Below are positions 50,191-59,378 of a stretch of 64,000 nt of DNA, one piece after another. This DNA is from Afipia sp. GTDB lineage: Bacteria; Pseudomonadota; Alphaproteobacteria; Rhizobiales; Xanthobacteraceae. The stretch is from NCBI GenBank assembly GCA_024508675.1, contig JANINQ010000011.1, positions 142,424-206,423 of the forward strand, given 5' to 3'. The notes beneath the pieces were generated by a model. That model did no database searches and was not told the DNA's origin. It was given only the letters and a program-made list of their open reading frames with translations. Position numbers and translations under genes: made by a program. Positions within the stretch are counted from its first letter, which is position 1, and every line of letters begins with the position of its first letter.

Positions 50191-51174
50191 ATGGCGAACC
50201 GCTTCGACCAGCTAATTGACCACTGGGAGCCGATCCTCCGCAAGGCGTTCTTGGACGCTGTCCAGAACATCCGTGATACGGCCCGGCTCGGCCAGATCGA
50301 GCGGATGATTGCAAACGGAGACATTGAGGGCGCGGTCAAGGCCGTGGGTCTTAACCCGGCATCGTTCCGAGCCTTTGACCGGGCAATCGGCGCAGCGTTC
50401 GAAGCCGGAGGTGTCGCAACAGCCCAACTCGCACCGGCTCGACTACAGTTTCAGTTCAACATTCGCAATCTGCGCGCCGAGGAGTGGCTGCGTCGATACT
50501 CCGGCAACCTCATTCAGGAGATTTACGACGACCAGCGGCAGATGATCCGCGACACGATTCAGGCGGGCCTATCGCGCGGCGCCAACCCTCGGGAGACCGC
50601 GCTTGATCTTGTCGGTCGCATCGGCGCCAACGGAAGGCGACAGGGCGGGCTTATAGGCCTCACCACTTCTCAATCGCAGTGGGTGGTCGGATATGCCCAC
50701 GAACTGATTGACGATCCCAAGGCCACTCTTAAGCGAGCTCTGAGGGATAAGCGGTTCGACCGGACCATCCTCGCTCACGATAAGCGCGGAGAACCGTTAC
50801 CAAGCGACCTGATTCATAAGATGCTCGTCGCTTATCGCAATCGCGCATTGCGTTATCGGGCCGAAACTATTGCTCGCAAGGAAACCATCACCGCCCTCCA
50901 CGCGGCTCAGGAAGAGGCGATTGATCAGATGGTCGGGTCGGGAAATGTGGCACGCCAGAATATCCGGTTCATCTGGCACACCGCTCACGACAAACGGGTC
51001 CGGCACACCCATAAGCCGATGGACGGGCAGGTCCAGCCTTATGGCAAACCATTCGAGACGGGAGCGGGGGTGTATCTGGACTACCCAGGCGATCCGAACG
51101 GCCCAGCCGCTGAGGTCATCAACTGCCGTTGCTGGCGCGAGCCTTGGATTGATCACTTGGCGGGGATCAGGTGA
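50191..51174 (+). CDS. SPP1 gp7/MuF-like minor head protein
   Basis: 327 aa. Long helical N-terminus, then the MuF-C fold near the end: RAETIARKETITALHAAQEE, TAHDKRVRHTHKPMDGQ and EVINCRCWREPW, the usual R-x-x-H ... CRC pattern. A few copies sit in the capsid and may be ejected with DNA. ATGA-type overlap with the next gene. Confidence 0.88.
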   Translation: MANRFDQLIDHWEPILRKAFLDAVQNIRDTARLGQIERMIANGDIEGAVKAVGLNPASFRAFDRAIGAAFEAGGVATAQLAPARLQFQFNIRNLRAEEWLRRYSGNLIQEIYDDQRQMIRDTIQAGLSRGANPRETALDLVGRIGANGRRQGGLIGLTTSQSQWVVGYAHELIDDPKATLKRALRDKRFDRTILAHDKRGEPLPSDLIHKMLVAYRNRALRYRAETIARKETITALHAAQEEAIDQMVGSGNVARQNIRFIWHTAHDKRVRHTHKPMDGQVQPYGKPFETGAGVYLDYPGDPNGPAAEVINCRCWREPWIDHLAGIR

Positions 51175-51611
51175 GTGTTGTTGAAAATCGCAACTTCGCC
51201 TCATCGGTCGATGACTGGGTAAAAGAGACCGAACAGCGGATGCTCGCGGTGTTTCGCGAGAGCACGCAGCGGGTTACTTCGACTGCGGCGAATGGCGTCC
51301 CGGTTGATACAGGGTTTGCTCGAGCAAGCGTTCAGGCGTCAACCGAGGCCATGCCGCCAATAGTCGATGGCAAAAAGGGCGAAGAGGGCAAGGTCTATCC
51401 GGCCAGCTTCGGGCAGGTCAGCGCGGTCATAGCTAACGCCCAACTCGGTCAGACGATCTATGTGGGCTGGACGGCGAGTTACGTGTTGCCGCTCGAGCAT
51501 GGTCACTCAAAGCAAGCGCCCGCAGGCTTTGTCAGGTTGGCCGCGGCGCAGTGGCCCCGCATCGTTGCAGAAGTAACTGTTGAGGCTAAGGCTCGAGCGG
51601 CGGGTCGCTGA
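51171..51611 (+). CDS. HK97 gp10-like tail-completion protein
   Basis: 146 aa. VNxxPVDTGFARAS-type motif (GVPVDTGFARASVQAS) and YVGWTASYVLPLEHGHS match HK97 gp10-like proteins acting at the head-tail joint. GTG start overlaps the preceding stop (GTGA). Confidence 0.82.
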   Translation: MSVVENRNFASSVDDWVKETEQRMLAVFRESTQRVTSTAANGVPVDTGFARASVQASTEAMPPIVDGKKGEEGKVYPASFGQVSAVIANAQLGQTIYVGWTASYVLPLEHGHSKQAPAGFVRLAAAQWPRIVAEVTVEAKARAAGR

Positions 51612-51798
51612 TGGCTTCGTTCTTGTCCGAGTTCTTATAGGCAGCGTAGAGCAGGCCGAACTTCAACAATGAGAGGGCTTGACGGGCGGCTTCGAGAGTC
51701 GTGTTGCCGCGAACCGTTTGCCCTCCGGCATCGCCAATAGCCTGAAGCGCGGCGTGGAGCCGGTCATCTATCTCGTTATCTGAAAGCTTGTCTGGCAA
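51586..51798 (-). CDS. possible small minus-strand protein, 70 aa
   Basis: The translation (DNEIDDRLHAALQAIGDAGG, LEAARQALSLLKFGLLYAAY) looks coding and fills a gap with no plus-strand gene. The only start is TTG 51798 without a ribosome binding site, so it may be a remnant. Confidence 0.4.
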   Translation of the reverse strand: MPDKLSDNEIDDRLHAALQAIGDAGGQTVRGNTTLEAARQALSLLKFGLLYAAYKNSDKNEAISDPPLEP

Positions 51799-52259
51799 TG
51801 GCTGAACCGGTCGAAGTCGCGATTGAAAGCGCGCTGCTGACTAAAGCACAAGCGTTCGCCGCGGCGCAATCGCCCGCCATTGCAATTTCGCTCCCGAACA
51901 TTGCGTTCACGGCACCGGAATCGAAGGTGACGGTTGGCGGGGCCGTCACCTACGGGAAATATCTTCGGGCTTCATTCCTTCCGGCTCCGTCGTTCGAGAC
52001 CGGTATCGCTTGGAACGCTCATAACCAGCACTACGGCATCTTCCAGCTTGACGTGTTCTATGGGCAGGGAGCCGGGGAGTACGCGCCGGGACGCGTCGTA
52101 AGCGCGGCAATCGCCTACTTCGCGAGAGGCACCAAGCTCACCAAGGACGGTTTCACCGTTCTCATTAACAAAGTCCCGTATCGCGGCCCAATGATCAAGG
52201 ACGATCCGTGGATGATGATCCCGGTGTCGGTTCCCTATCTGTGCTTCGCACGGTCCTAA
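51798..52259 (+). CDS. DUF4128-like tail terminator protein
   Basis: 153 aa: EVAIESALLTKAQAFAAAQS then YLRASFLPAPSFETGIAWNA and GIFQLDVFYGQGAG. This is the DUF4128/tail-terminator pattern that caps the tail tube at the head side. Confidence 0.8.
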   Translation: MAEPVEVAIESALLTKAQAFAAAQSPAIAISLPNIAFTAPESKVTVGGAVTYGKYLRASFLPAPSFETGIAWNAHNQHYGIFQLDVFYGQGAGEYAPGRVVSAAIAYFARGTKLTKDGFTVLINKVPYRGPMIKDDPWMMIPVSVPYLCFARS

Positions 52260-52516
52260 CGACGTTTCTCTTGGTGAGCGTTACCCATCAGGCTCTGGAT
52301 GGCGGCGCCCTTGTTAGCTGCGTCCTTGGCATCTCGGTGGGCCATCTCGGCGCGGCAACGTGTTTCGGGTGGGTTTCCACACACTCGACCGATCTGCTGC
52401 CAGCCGACGCATTTCCCGTTTGGGCCGCGGTAGCCCGGGCCGCCGTTCTCTCCGCAAGCCGGTAGGGCTTCGCTAGAGCAGGCAAGCATCAACGTCAGAT
52501 AGATCAACTTTCTCAT
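52256..52516 (-). CDS. small exported Cys-containing protein, 86 aa
   Basis: ATG 52516 with a G-rich ribosome binding site (GGGGG) upstream on the minus strand. Signal peptide to about residue 18 (cut near EALPA). The mature part has GPGYRGPNGKCVGWQQIGRV, CGNPPETRC, a pattern I associate with repeated small Rhizobiales prophage proteins. Function unknown; another opposite-strand accessory gene in the tail region. Stop overlaps the neighbouring stop. Confidence 0.68.
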   Translation of the reverse strand: MRKLIYLTLMLACSSEALPACGENGGPGYRGPNGKCVGWQQIGRVCGNPPETRCRAEMAHRDAKDAANKGAAIQSLMGNAHQEKRR

Positions 52517-52570
52517 GATACCCCCGCTGCGATCCTGCAGCAGGGCAGCCAACCACGCAAGGAGACCAAG

Positions 52571-53305
52571 ATGGCTGGCACGGACCTCTACCCCGTAGCA
52601 GGGGCGAAAATCTATATCGGCGGCGCACTTGCCACCAAGGCGAACGACTTCGCCGCTGCGGACTTCGCGTCCCAAAGCTGGGTGGAAATCGACGGATGGG
52701 AAACCATGGGTGCCATCGGTGATGCCGCCCAGATCATCACCACTTCGCTCATCAATCGCGGCCGTGACGTCAAACAGAAGGGCACGCGCAATGCTGGCTC
52801 GATGCAGAACGTGTTCGGCATTCTGGCGGCCGATCCCGGCCAGATCGCCCTGATCGCGGCGGAAAAGACCTCGAGTAACTATGCTTTCAAGATCGAGTTC
52901 GACGACGCTCCCGTTGCGCGCTCGTTCACCGCCACCATCTCGAATGCCTCGCCCGGCGTCGTCACCAAGGTCGCGCACGGCCTCGTGGCCAATACACCTG
53001 TCATTCTCTCGACCACTGGGACGCTGCCGACCGGTCTCTCTCCCGCTACAACGTACTACGTGAAAACGGTTCTGGATGCCGACACCTTCACGTTGTCTGC
53101 TACGCCGGGCGGGACTGTCATCAATACCAGCGGCGCAGGGTCTGGCACGCACACCGTTACGACGGCTCCTGTCGGTTCGCAGCGCATGTTCGTCGGCCTC
53201 GTCACTTCCGCTCAGGAGGCGGGTGGCGGCGCCAACACCGTGCAGAAGCTGAACGGCACAATCGAGATCAACTCGAATATCGTGCCTGTCGTGGCGCTGG
53301 GCTGA
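52571..53305 (+). CDS. tail tube (major tail) protein with inserted beta domain
   Basis: 244 aa. The two ends (DLYPVAGAKIYIGGALATKA ... FKIEFDDAP and MFVGLVTSAQEAGGGANTVQ, KLNGTIEINSNIVPV) form the tube fold. An inserted domain at about 117-200 (ATISNASPGVVTKVAHGLVA, TGTLPTGLSPATTYYVKTVL) is the FCCH-like 'HGL...YYV' module seen in tail proteins, likely displayed on the tail surface. Confidence 0.85.
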   Translation: MAGTDLYPVAGAKIYIGGALATKANDFAAADFASQSWVEIDGWETMGAIGDAAQIITTSLINRGRDVKQKGTRNAGSMQNVFGILAADPGQIALIAAEKTSSNYAFKIEFDDAPVARSFTATISNASPGVVTKVAHGLVANTPVILSTTGTLPTGLSPATTYYVKTVLDADTFTLSATPGGTVINTSGAGSGTHTVTTAPVGSQRMFVGLVTSAQEAGGGANTVQKLNGTIEINSNIVPVVALG

Positions 53306-53313
53306 GGTGGCTG

Positions 53314-53622
53314 ATGTCGGAAGTGGAAGTCACGATCAAGGGCCGTCCCGAAACGCTCAAGTGTTCTCTGAAGGCTGCAAAGACCGTGAACGCGGTCGCG
53401 GGTGGCTTTCAAGGCGCATTGGCACGACTGGCCGCGATGGATCAGGAAGCCTACTTCCTCATCGTCGCGGCGGGTCTCGGCAAGAAGCCGATCGATGTCG
53501 AGCAGGCCGTCTATGAAACGGGTCTGCCCAGCCTGACCGAGAAACTGTCAGAGTTCGTCCTACTGCTGGCGAACGGCGGTAAGCCTTTGTCGGCGGAGCC
53601 AGCAGGCGAGGGGGAAGCCTGA
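53314..53622 (+). CDS. tail assembly chaperone (GTA gp10/TAC_11-like)
   Basis: 102 aa: VEVTIKGRPETLKCSLKAAK, TVNAVAGGFQGALARLAAMD. It matches the GTA-type tail assembly chaperone (G product). The following frame (-1) continues with the second chaperone part before any further start, as in lambda G/GT. Confidence 0.82.
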   Translation: MSEVEVTIKGRPETLKCSLKAAKTVNAVAGGFQGALARLAAMDQEAYFLIVAAGLGKKPIDVEQAVYETGLPSLTEKLSEFVLLLANGGKPLSAEPAGEGEA

Positions 53623-53855
53623 GCCACGAGGAGTATTTCTCGTGGCTGTTTGAGATAGGTACGGGCTGGATGGGCTGGACTGAGGATCAAACCCTCAACT
53701 CCACCATGCCCGGCATTGAGGCGGCCTATCGCGGCCGGATGAAGATGCTGAAAGCGATCTTCGGATCGTCCGAAGAGGTTCCGGCCGAGAAAAAACCGTC
53801 TCCTCGTCCGATCACCACCAAACTCTTCGACGCGCTGTTCTCGAGAAAGCGATAG
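53619..53855 (+). CDS. second tail assembly chaperone frame (GT-like extension)
   Basis: In the -1 frame relative to the previous gene the sequence reads SHEEYFSWLFEIGTGWMGWT then EDQTLNSTMPGIEAAYRGRM and continues to 53855. This looks coding well before the first ATG (53670) and there is no ATG, GTG or TTG start at the overlap. GGGGGAA at 53610-53616 could be the slip site, though not a canonical X-XXY-YYZ heptamer. Together the frames would give a G-T fusion needed for tape-measure folding. Confidence 0.7.
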   Translation: MSHEEYFSWLFEIGTGWMGWTEDQTLNSTMPGIEAAYRGRMKMLKAIFGSSEEVPAEKKPSPRPITTKLFDALFSRKR

Positions 53856-53858
53856 TCC

Positions 53859-56006
53859 ATGACGATTGCTGAACTAGGCATTGCCGTACAATCTGGCGAT
53901 GCTAAGGCGGCGACAGGTGACTTGCGCGGCTTGGCTGCGGCAGCGAAGGAGGCCGAGCAGGCGGCCAACAAGCTCACGCAAGCCACGCAAAAGAGCGGCC
54001 CCGCGCTTAGCACCGTGGAATCCATGGCGCGCCGTGCTGGCGTCTCTGTTGAGGAGATGCAGCGTCGCGTCGATGCGGCATCAGCAGGGCAGCAGAAGCT
54101 CGCCGCGGCATCTGCTACAGCCGTGAAGGGCATTCAGCAGCTTTCCCAGCAGGCGACCAAAGCATCGAACGACAACAAGGCGCTTGCCGACCAGACAGAC
54201 AAGACGACTGGTTCGCTTGAGAAATTTGCGCTCAGGTTCACGCGCGGGCTGATTGCAGGCGCAGCGATTGCGACCGTTCAGCAATTAACCCGATACCTAT
54301 TCGATCTGAACTCTCAGATTGCTGCGACCGGAGACACCGCGCGCCGAGTCGGTATCGGCGGCCAGCAGTTTCAAGGGTTGCAGACCACAGCGGCCTATAA
54401 GGGTATTGGGAATAGCGACTTCAACGCCGCGATGATTGCCTTCAACCAGCAAGTTGATCTCGCCAAGAATGGACTTGGCGACCTACAGGCGCTGCTGCGC
54501 CTCAATGGCAAGACCGTTTCGGATACCGTTACCACGTTCGGTATAGTAGCCGACCTGGTCAAGAACGCTGGTTCCGAGGCTCAGAAGTTCTCCATTCTTC
54601 AATCGGCTGGCCTCCCTGCAAACCGTGAGTTCGTAAAGCTGATGGAACAGGGCGCGGACAAAATCCGTATCCAGTCACAATTCTCCAAAGGTCTGACCGA
54701 CCAGCAACTGTCCGACGCTCAGAAGGTCAATGACCAGTGGCAGAAGGCATGGACCGACTTCGAAAACTGGGGCAAGCGATCCGTGGTCAATGTCGCGACG
54801 GCAATCACGCGTGCCGCGCCGGGGTTCGTCTCTGGTCTGACGGGTGTATCGCTCGATACGATAAATCGCGGCAAGGGTATTGGTCTCCTCAAGGAAGGAC
54901 AGGGAACCCCGCTTTCGGGCCAGCGCGATGATCTTCTCAAGAACATCTACAACGCGACCGGCGCATTTGGGACTGAGCAAACTGCAGAGAGCGCCGCGAA
55001 GTCGCTTGAACTTGAGCGCCAGAAAACCGCTCAGGCTCAGCAACGGCTCGGGCTTTTAGGCCCGCTGTTGAATGCGGAGGAGGCGCGCAAGCAGGTTGAA
55101 TTGCAAATTGCTGCGGCAGGTCAGAATCTGATTTTTATTGATGACACTCGCGCTAAGAAGCTTGCGCAGATTGCCTATGAAACAAACCTTGGGATCACAG
55201 CGATCAAGGCCAATACCGATGCGCTGAATGTCGAGGCGCAGACCATCGGCATGTCCACTGGGCAGGCGGCGGCATACAGCGCTGCCCAGTCAATCCTCAA
55301 TGAGAAGAAGCGCCTCGGTATTTCCGTTTCGGACGAACAACGCGCCGCTATTATCCGCGAAGCGGAGGCGATGGGCAGAGCTAAGGACAGTGTTGAACAA
55401 CTGCGCTTCGCGCACGATACGTTCGTGTCCGGCTTCGTCGACTTCGGTCAGCAGATCAGAAACGGTGCCAGTGCTTGGGACGCATTCCGATCAGCCGGTA
55501 CCAATGCTCTGGGCAAGATTGCCGACAAGCTCATGTCGATGGCTGCGGATCAATTGTGGACCTCAGCGTTCGGCGGGGCTGGCTCTGGATCAACCGGGTT
55601 GCTAGGCGGTCTGTTCAGCGGGATCGGCAAGCTCTTTGCGGCGGCGGATGGCGGCACATTTGGCCCTGGTTGGGGCGTAGTAGGTGAACGCGGGCCAGAA
55701 CTGATCCGCGTCAACCAGGGCTCGGTCACAGTCGTGCCGAACCACGTCTCGAAACCCTATTTGCCGGGCTTTGCGGAGGGCGGGATGCTCTCCGCGTCCG
55801 GCAACGTCACGAGGCTGCCCTTCGGCCAGAACAACGAGCCACAGACGGTTATAAACTACGCGCCGCAAATTGACGCGCGGGGAGCGGATGCGGCGGCCGT
55901 CGCTCGGCTTGAAATCGCCATGGCGCGCCAGCAACGCGACTTCGAGAAGAACGTGCTCGGTGTTCAGGCCAAGCATCGCGCCAACACGCCGGGAAGCAAC
56001 CGGTGA
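53859..56006 (+). CDS. tail tape measure protein
   Basis: 715 aa setting tail length. Helical, Ala/Gln-rich start (LRGLAAAAKEAEQAANKLTQ), hydrophobic segment near residue 128 (TRGLIAGAAIATVQQLTRYL), and the typical C-terminal AADGGTFGPGWGVVGERGPE, LIRVNQGSVTVVPN. Short for a tape measure, so the tail should be roughly 100 nm by the usual rule. GTGA overlap with the next gene. Confidence 0.9.
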   Translation: MTIAELGIAVQSGDAKAATGDLRGLAAAAKEAEQAANKLTQATQKSGPALSTVESMARRAGVSVEEMQRRVDAASAGQQKLAAASATAVKGIQQLSQQATKASNDNKALADQTDKTTGSLEKFALRFTRGLIAGAAIATVQQLTRYLFDLNSQIAATGDTARRVGIGGQQFQGLQTTAAYKGIGNSDFNAAMIAFNQQVDLAKNGLGDLQALLRLNGKTVSDTVTTFGIVADLVKNAGSEAQKFSILQSAGLPANREFVKLMEQGADKIRIQSQFSKGLTDQQLSDAQKVNDQWQKAWTDFENWGKRSVVNVATAITRAAPGFVSGLTGVSLDTINRGKGIGLLKEGQGTPLSGQRDDLLKNIYNATGAFGTEQTAESAAKSLELERQKTAQAQQRLGLLGPLLNAEEARKQVELQIAAAGQNLIFIDDTRAKKLAQIAYETNLGITAIKANTDALNVEAQTIGMSTGQAAAYSAAQSILNEKKRLGISVSDEQRAAIIREAEAMGRAKDSVEQLRFAHDTFVSGFVDFGQQIRNGASAWDAFRSAGTNALGKIADKLMSMAADQLWTSAFGGAGSGSTGLLGGLFSGIGKLFAAADGGTFGPGWGVVGERGPELIRVNQGSVTVVPNHVSKPYLPGFAEGGMLSASGNVTRLPFGQNNEPQTVINYAPQIDARGADAAAVARLEIAMARQQRDFEKNVLGVQAKHRANTPGSNR

Positions 56007-56731
56007 CGGATCGCCCAATCCTGACTTATCGGCGGGAGTGGTATCGCTTCGCCAGCCTGACGTTCCCGCTGCGGTCGTTCTCGCAGGTATCGTCACGCCC
56101 GTGGGCTGGAGGGAACAACGTATACGGTCCTCATGCTCAGGCATGGATGCCGAAGTTTATCGCTTCAATTACGGAAGAATCCGTTTGGCCGGACATAGCG
56201 GCGTTCTTCGCTGAACTTGGTGGCCAGTCGGGCCTGATGAGGATTGGCGACCCTGCGCGCGTCCAGTGTCGTTACAATCGAGATCGCATTGCAGCGCAGG
56301 AGATGTTCTCTGATGGGACCGGCTTCACTGATGGGACCGGCTTCATTGACGGGTTCATGCCACCAGCCGTGCATCTGGTGGAAGCCGCGGAGCGCGGATC
56401 GAACTTTCTCAAGCTGGGCGGGCTCCTGCCGGATACGGTTGGAGCACTCAATCCGAACGATCTGATCGAGATCAGGCCCAACGGGATCGCGGACCGCGTT
56501 CCACGCCTTCACGCCATCGTCCGCCGGGGTAACACAAATGCCGACGGGGAGGCTGGTGTTCAGATCACACCGCCGCTGAGGGCTGGCGTGGCGGCCGGCG
56601 ACATGGTGGTTCTCGAAGACGCCCGCTCTATCTTCCATGTCATCGACGATACGCAGGGCGACATGGAAATCACGCCGCCACTGTTTGCCAGCTTCGGCTT
56701 CTCTTTGATTGAAGCGATCGAGAACGTCTGA
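56003..56731 (+). CDS. distal tail/baseplate-region protein
   Basis: 242 aa. After the tape measure, where distal-tail proteins lie. RREWYRFASLTFPLRSFSQV opens a beta-rich fold. An in-frame 18-bp tandem duplication (56311-56346) gives DGTGFTDGTGF. GTG start in a GTGA overlap; stop overlaps the next ATG by one base. Confidence 0.72.
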   Translation: MTDRPILTYRREWYRFASLTFPLRSFSQVSSRPWAGGNNVYGPHAQAWMPKFIASITEESVWPDIAAFFAELGGQSGLMRIGDPARVQCRYNRDRIAAQEMFSDGTGFTDGTGFIDGFMPPAVHLVEAAERGSNFLKLGGLLPDTVGALNPNDLIEIRPNGIADRVPRLHAIVRRGNTNADGEAGVQITPPLRAGVAAGDMVVLEDARSIFHVIDDTQGDMEITPPLFASFGFSLIEAIENV

Positions 56732-57288
56732 TGGCCCCCATGATGACTTACCGCATGGCGCAACACCTGCGCCAGCGGAAGCCTATCGCCTTGTTGGCCT
56801 TCATTGAACACCCGAGCGGGGATGCGAAATTCTGGACCGGCGTCGGCAAGCTGCGCTGGGATGGGCAGGAGTGGATTGGCTCGGGTGCCCTCGGGACCGT
56901 AACTCCGATCAAGCAAACCTCGGACCTGATTATTCAGGAAATCCAGTTCCGCATGTCGGGCCTTGGCAGCGCGACCGTTGCGAAGCTGAGCGATGACGTT
57001 CGAAACCTGAGCGGCAAGGTCTGGTTGGCCGGCATTGAGAAGGGCAACACGGTCACGCGCGACCCGTTCCTGATAGTGGACTCTGAACTCGATTACCAAA
57101 CTTTCGAGGCCGATGAAGACGGCACAGTCAGCATCATCATCACGGCGCGAACCGGATTCTATACGCTCGAACGAGCGATTGATGACGTGTGGTCTACGGA
57201 AGAACAGAAGCTGAGATTCCCGAACGACTCTGGCTTCGACCTCATCTCCGGTCTTCAAAATCAGGACATTCAATGGACGCCAAGCTGA
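56731..57288 (+). CDS. tail protein, DUF2163/GTA gp13-like position, 185 aa
   Basis: IALLAFIEHPSGDAKFWTGV, GKLRWDGQEWIGSGALGTVT and DDVWSTEEQKLRFPNDSGFD are typical of a siphovirus/GTA tail-tip component between the distal tail protein and a cell-wall peptidase-like gene. Overlaps the next gene by 16 bases. Confidence 0.72.
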   Translation: MAPMMTYRMAQHLRQRKPIALLAFIEHPSGDAKFWTGVGKLRWDGQEWIGSGALGTVTPIKQTSDLIIQEIQFRMSGLGSATVAKLSDDVRNLSGKVWLAGIEKGNTVTRDPFLIVDSELDYQTFEADEDGTVSIIITARTGFYTLERAIDDVWSTEEQKLRFPNDSGFDLISGLQNQDIQWTPS

Positions 57289-57692
57289 GGAAGCGGCTTG
57301 AGCAGGCCGTTCTCGACGGTATGGCGAGCGCGGGCCCGACGATCACATGGGGCAAGGATGAATGTGGGTTATGGGCTGTGGAGCCGATCCGCATTGTCCT
57401 TGGTTATGACCCCGCCGAGAAGTTTAGGGACCGATATAGGACGCGGCGAGGAGCGATGCGTGTTCTTGGCAAGGGCGGGATTGCGGCGGCTCTGCGTAGT
57501 GCGGCGCGGCGCTATGGCTGGCGGAAGATTGATCCTGCCAAAGCCCAACCCGGCGACATCGGCCTTGTTCAGATCGGCCCAACCTATGGGCTGACTGTCT
57601 GCCGCGCCCGCGGCTGGTTTGTCGGACGCTCCGAGCAAGGTTTTGTTGCGCTCCCGGCAGAGGCGCAGCGGATGGCGTGGAGCGTCGGCTAA
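57273..57692 (+). CDS. DUF6950-like (NlpC/P60-type) tail protein
   Basis: 139 aa. TWGKDECGLWAVEPIRIVLG and FRDRYRTRRGAMRVLGKGG resemble the DUF6950 family, phage tail-tip proteins near the NlpC/P60 cell-wall peptidases, with the Cys after Glu in place; QPGDIGLVQIG and LPAEAQRMAWSVG complete the fold. Probably acts on peptidoglycan at DNA entry. TAATG overlap with the next gene. Confidence 0.75.
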   Translation: MDAKLRKRLEQAVLDGMASAGPTITWGKDECGLWAVEPIRIVLGYDPAEKFRDRYRTRRGAMRVLGKGGIAAALRSAARRYGWRKIDPAKAQPGDIGLVQIGPTYGLTVCRARGWFVGRSEQGFVALPAEAQRMAWSVG

Positions 57693-59377
57693 TGTACCTT
57701 CCTCCCCATGTATCTGCTTGGGCGCTCGAAAGGGCTGCAAAAGAAAAGCCGCGCGAAGCTGCACGTCTTGCCGATCTGGGCGCCAAGTTACGCGGGGCCC
57801 GCAGCAGCGATGAGGAACGCGTCCTCAGGGCAGAGATTATATCGACCGCCATTGCGCTGATCGCATGGGCCGCGCCGGGCTCGGTAACAATCGCCGGTAT
57901 AGGTGCATCGACCTTCTTGGCCGTCGGGTTGTCCATTGGACTGTCCTACGCCGCGCAGGCATTGCAAAGCCGGGGCAGTAGCCCGCTCTCGAACTTCGCT
58001 CAGAGCGAGCAGGGCAGCAAATATAACGAACGGCAGGCTATTCCTTCCAAGCGCATCCTTTATGGCGAGTCACAGGTCGGCGGCGCGCTGTTCATCGAAG
58101 TGGTCAAGCCGCCATATCTCTACATGGGCTTCTTGATCTGCGACGAGCAGGTCACCTCGTTCCAGAAGATGTGGATCGCAACAAATGAGGTCGCGTTCTC
58201 GGGCCTCGCGCCGAACTCGGTTCTCACGCCTATCGCGGTAGATGGTGCGCCCAACTACCCTGGACGACTGCAAGCGTCATTCCGTGTGGGCCTTCCGTCG
58301 CAGACCCTGGATGGTCTGCTCGCAACCGACCTGACGCATCTTGACGCTTCTTTCCGGCAGCAGGGCGTTGCTACGGTGGTGGCACGCTTCCACTACGGCG
58401 CGGACTACAACGAGTTCACCCGCCTTTGGGGGCAGGTGCAGCGGCCAAATCCCCTGTTTCTCGTGCGCGGCGTTGCCGTTCCTGACCCGCGTGTCCACGG
58501 GACTGTCCTGAACTGGGACCCTGACGATCCCGCTTCTGTCGAGGCCGCGCGAGCCACATGGGGTTATAGCAACAACGCTTCGCTGGTGACTGCCCATTAC
58601 CTGACCCAGCGATACGGCGGCCGTATTAAGCCGAGCCGCATGGACTGGGACAAAGTTGTCGAAGCGGCGGACTTCGACGACGACATGATCGCCTGCAACG
58701 ATGGCACAAGCCAGCGGCGCTATACGATCGATGGCGCGGTGACGCTGAACCAGTCTCCGTCAACCGTTGTGGCTGGCATGATTGCGGCCAATCGCGGCTA
58801 TGTGCTGCAAAGCGCCGGCCGCGTGTGGCCGTCTTCGTCGAAGCCCCGGAAAACAATTGCGACGATTCATGACGGTTTGCTTGCTGGTCCGGTCAGCATC
58901 CGCATGGCCAAACCAAAGCGGGATCTGATCAATCGGGTAAAGACCCGGTTCATCGCTCCGGATCGTGAGTATCAGACGGCAGATGGTCCCGTATTGACCC
59001 GTACCGACCTTCAGGAAGCCGACGGAGAAGTTCTCGACGCGACTCTGACTCTCCCATTCACGAGCGACAACCGGCGCGCCCAGCGCCTCGCCAAGGCTTA
59101 TTTGTCGAATGCTCGCCTCGGCAAGCAGATCAGTTGTCGTGTCGACGTGCTGCTCCTTGCGGAATGCGATGATGACCTGATCGGAGGCGCGGTCAACTTC
59201 GACAGCGCATTGTTCCCTGCGGGCAATGGTCTCTATCTCGTCGCGGACTGGGGCTTCGCGGATAGCTTCTCGAAAATCGACCTCTCGCTCGTTGCCTATG
59301 ATCCATCGGTTGAAACTGACTGGGTTGCTGCGAATGACGAGAAGCCTTTCACCATTGCAGACCTGAACGCGGCCTGA
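57692..59377 (+). CDS. tail tip / host-specificity-like protein, 561 aa
   Basis: Large tail-tip protein. A hydrophobic stretch near residues 53-85 (AEIISTAIALIAWAAPGSVT, LAVGLSIGLSYAAQALQ) is followed by a body with AIPSKRILYGESQVGGALFI and GMIAANRGYVLQSAGRVW typical of central tail-tip proteins of this phage class. GTA gp15-like in position. One base separates it from the fibre gene. Confidence 0.8.
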   Translation: MYLPPHVSAWALERAAKEKPREAARLADLGAKLRGARSSDEERVLRAEIISTAIALIAWAAPGSVTIAGIGASTFLAVGLSIGLSYAAQALQSRGSSPLSNFAQSEQGSKYNERQAIPSKRILYGESQVGGALFIEVVKPPYLYMGFLICDEQVTSFQKMWIATNEVAFSGLAPNSVLTPIAVDGAPNYPGRLQASFRVGLPSQTLDGLLATDLTHLDASFRQQGVATVVARFHYGADYNEFTRLWGQVQRPNPLFLVRGVAVPDPRVHGTVLNWDPDDPASVEAARATWGYSNNASLVTAHYLTQRYGGRIKPSRMDWDKVVEAADFDDDMIACNDGTSQRRYTIDGAVTLNQSPSTVVAGMIAANRGYVLQSAGRVWPSSSKPRKTIATIHDGLLAGPVSIRMAKPKRDLINRVKTRFIAPDREYQTADGPVLTRTDLQEADGEVLDATLTLPFTSDNRRAQRLAKAYLSNARLGKQISCRVDVLLLAECDDDLIGGAVNFDSALFPAGNGLYLVADWGFADSFSKIDLSLVAYDPSVETDWVAANDEKPFTIADLNAA

Positions 59378-59378
59378 C

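Noticed and set aside
52256..53152. 298-codon form of the small minus-strand exported gene
   Set aside because: Upstream part is the reverse of the tail tube gene; only the 86-aa part from ATG 52516 has a signal peptide and RBS.
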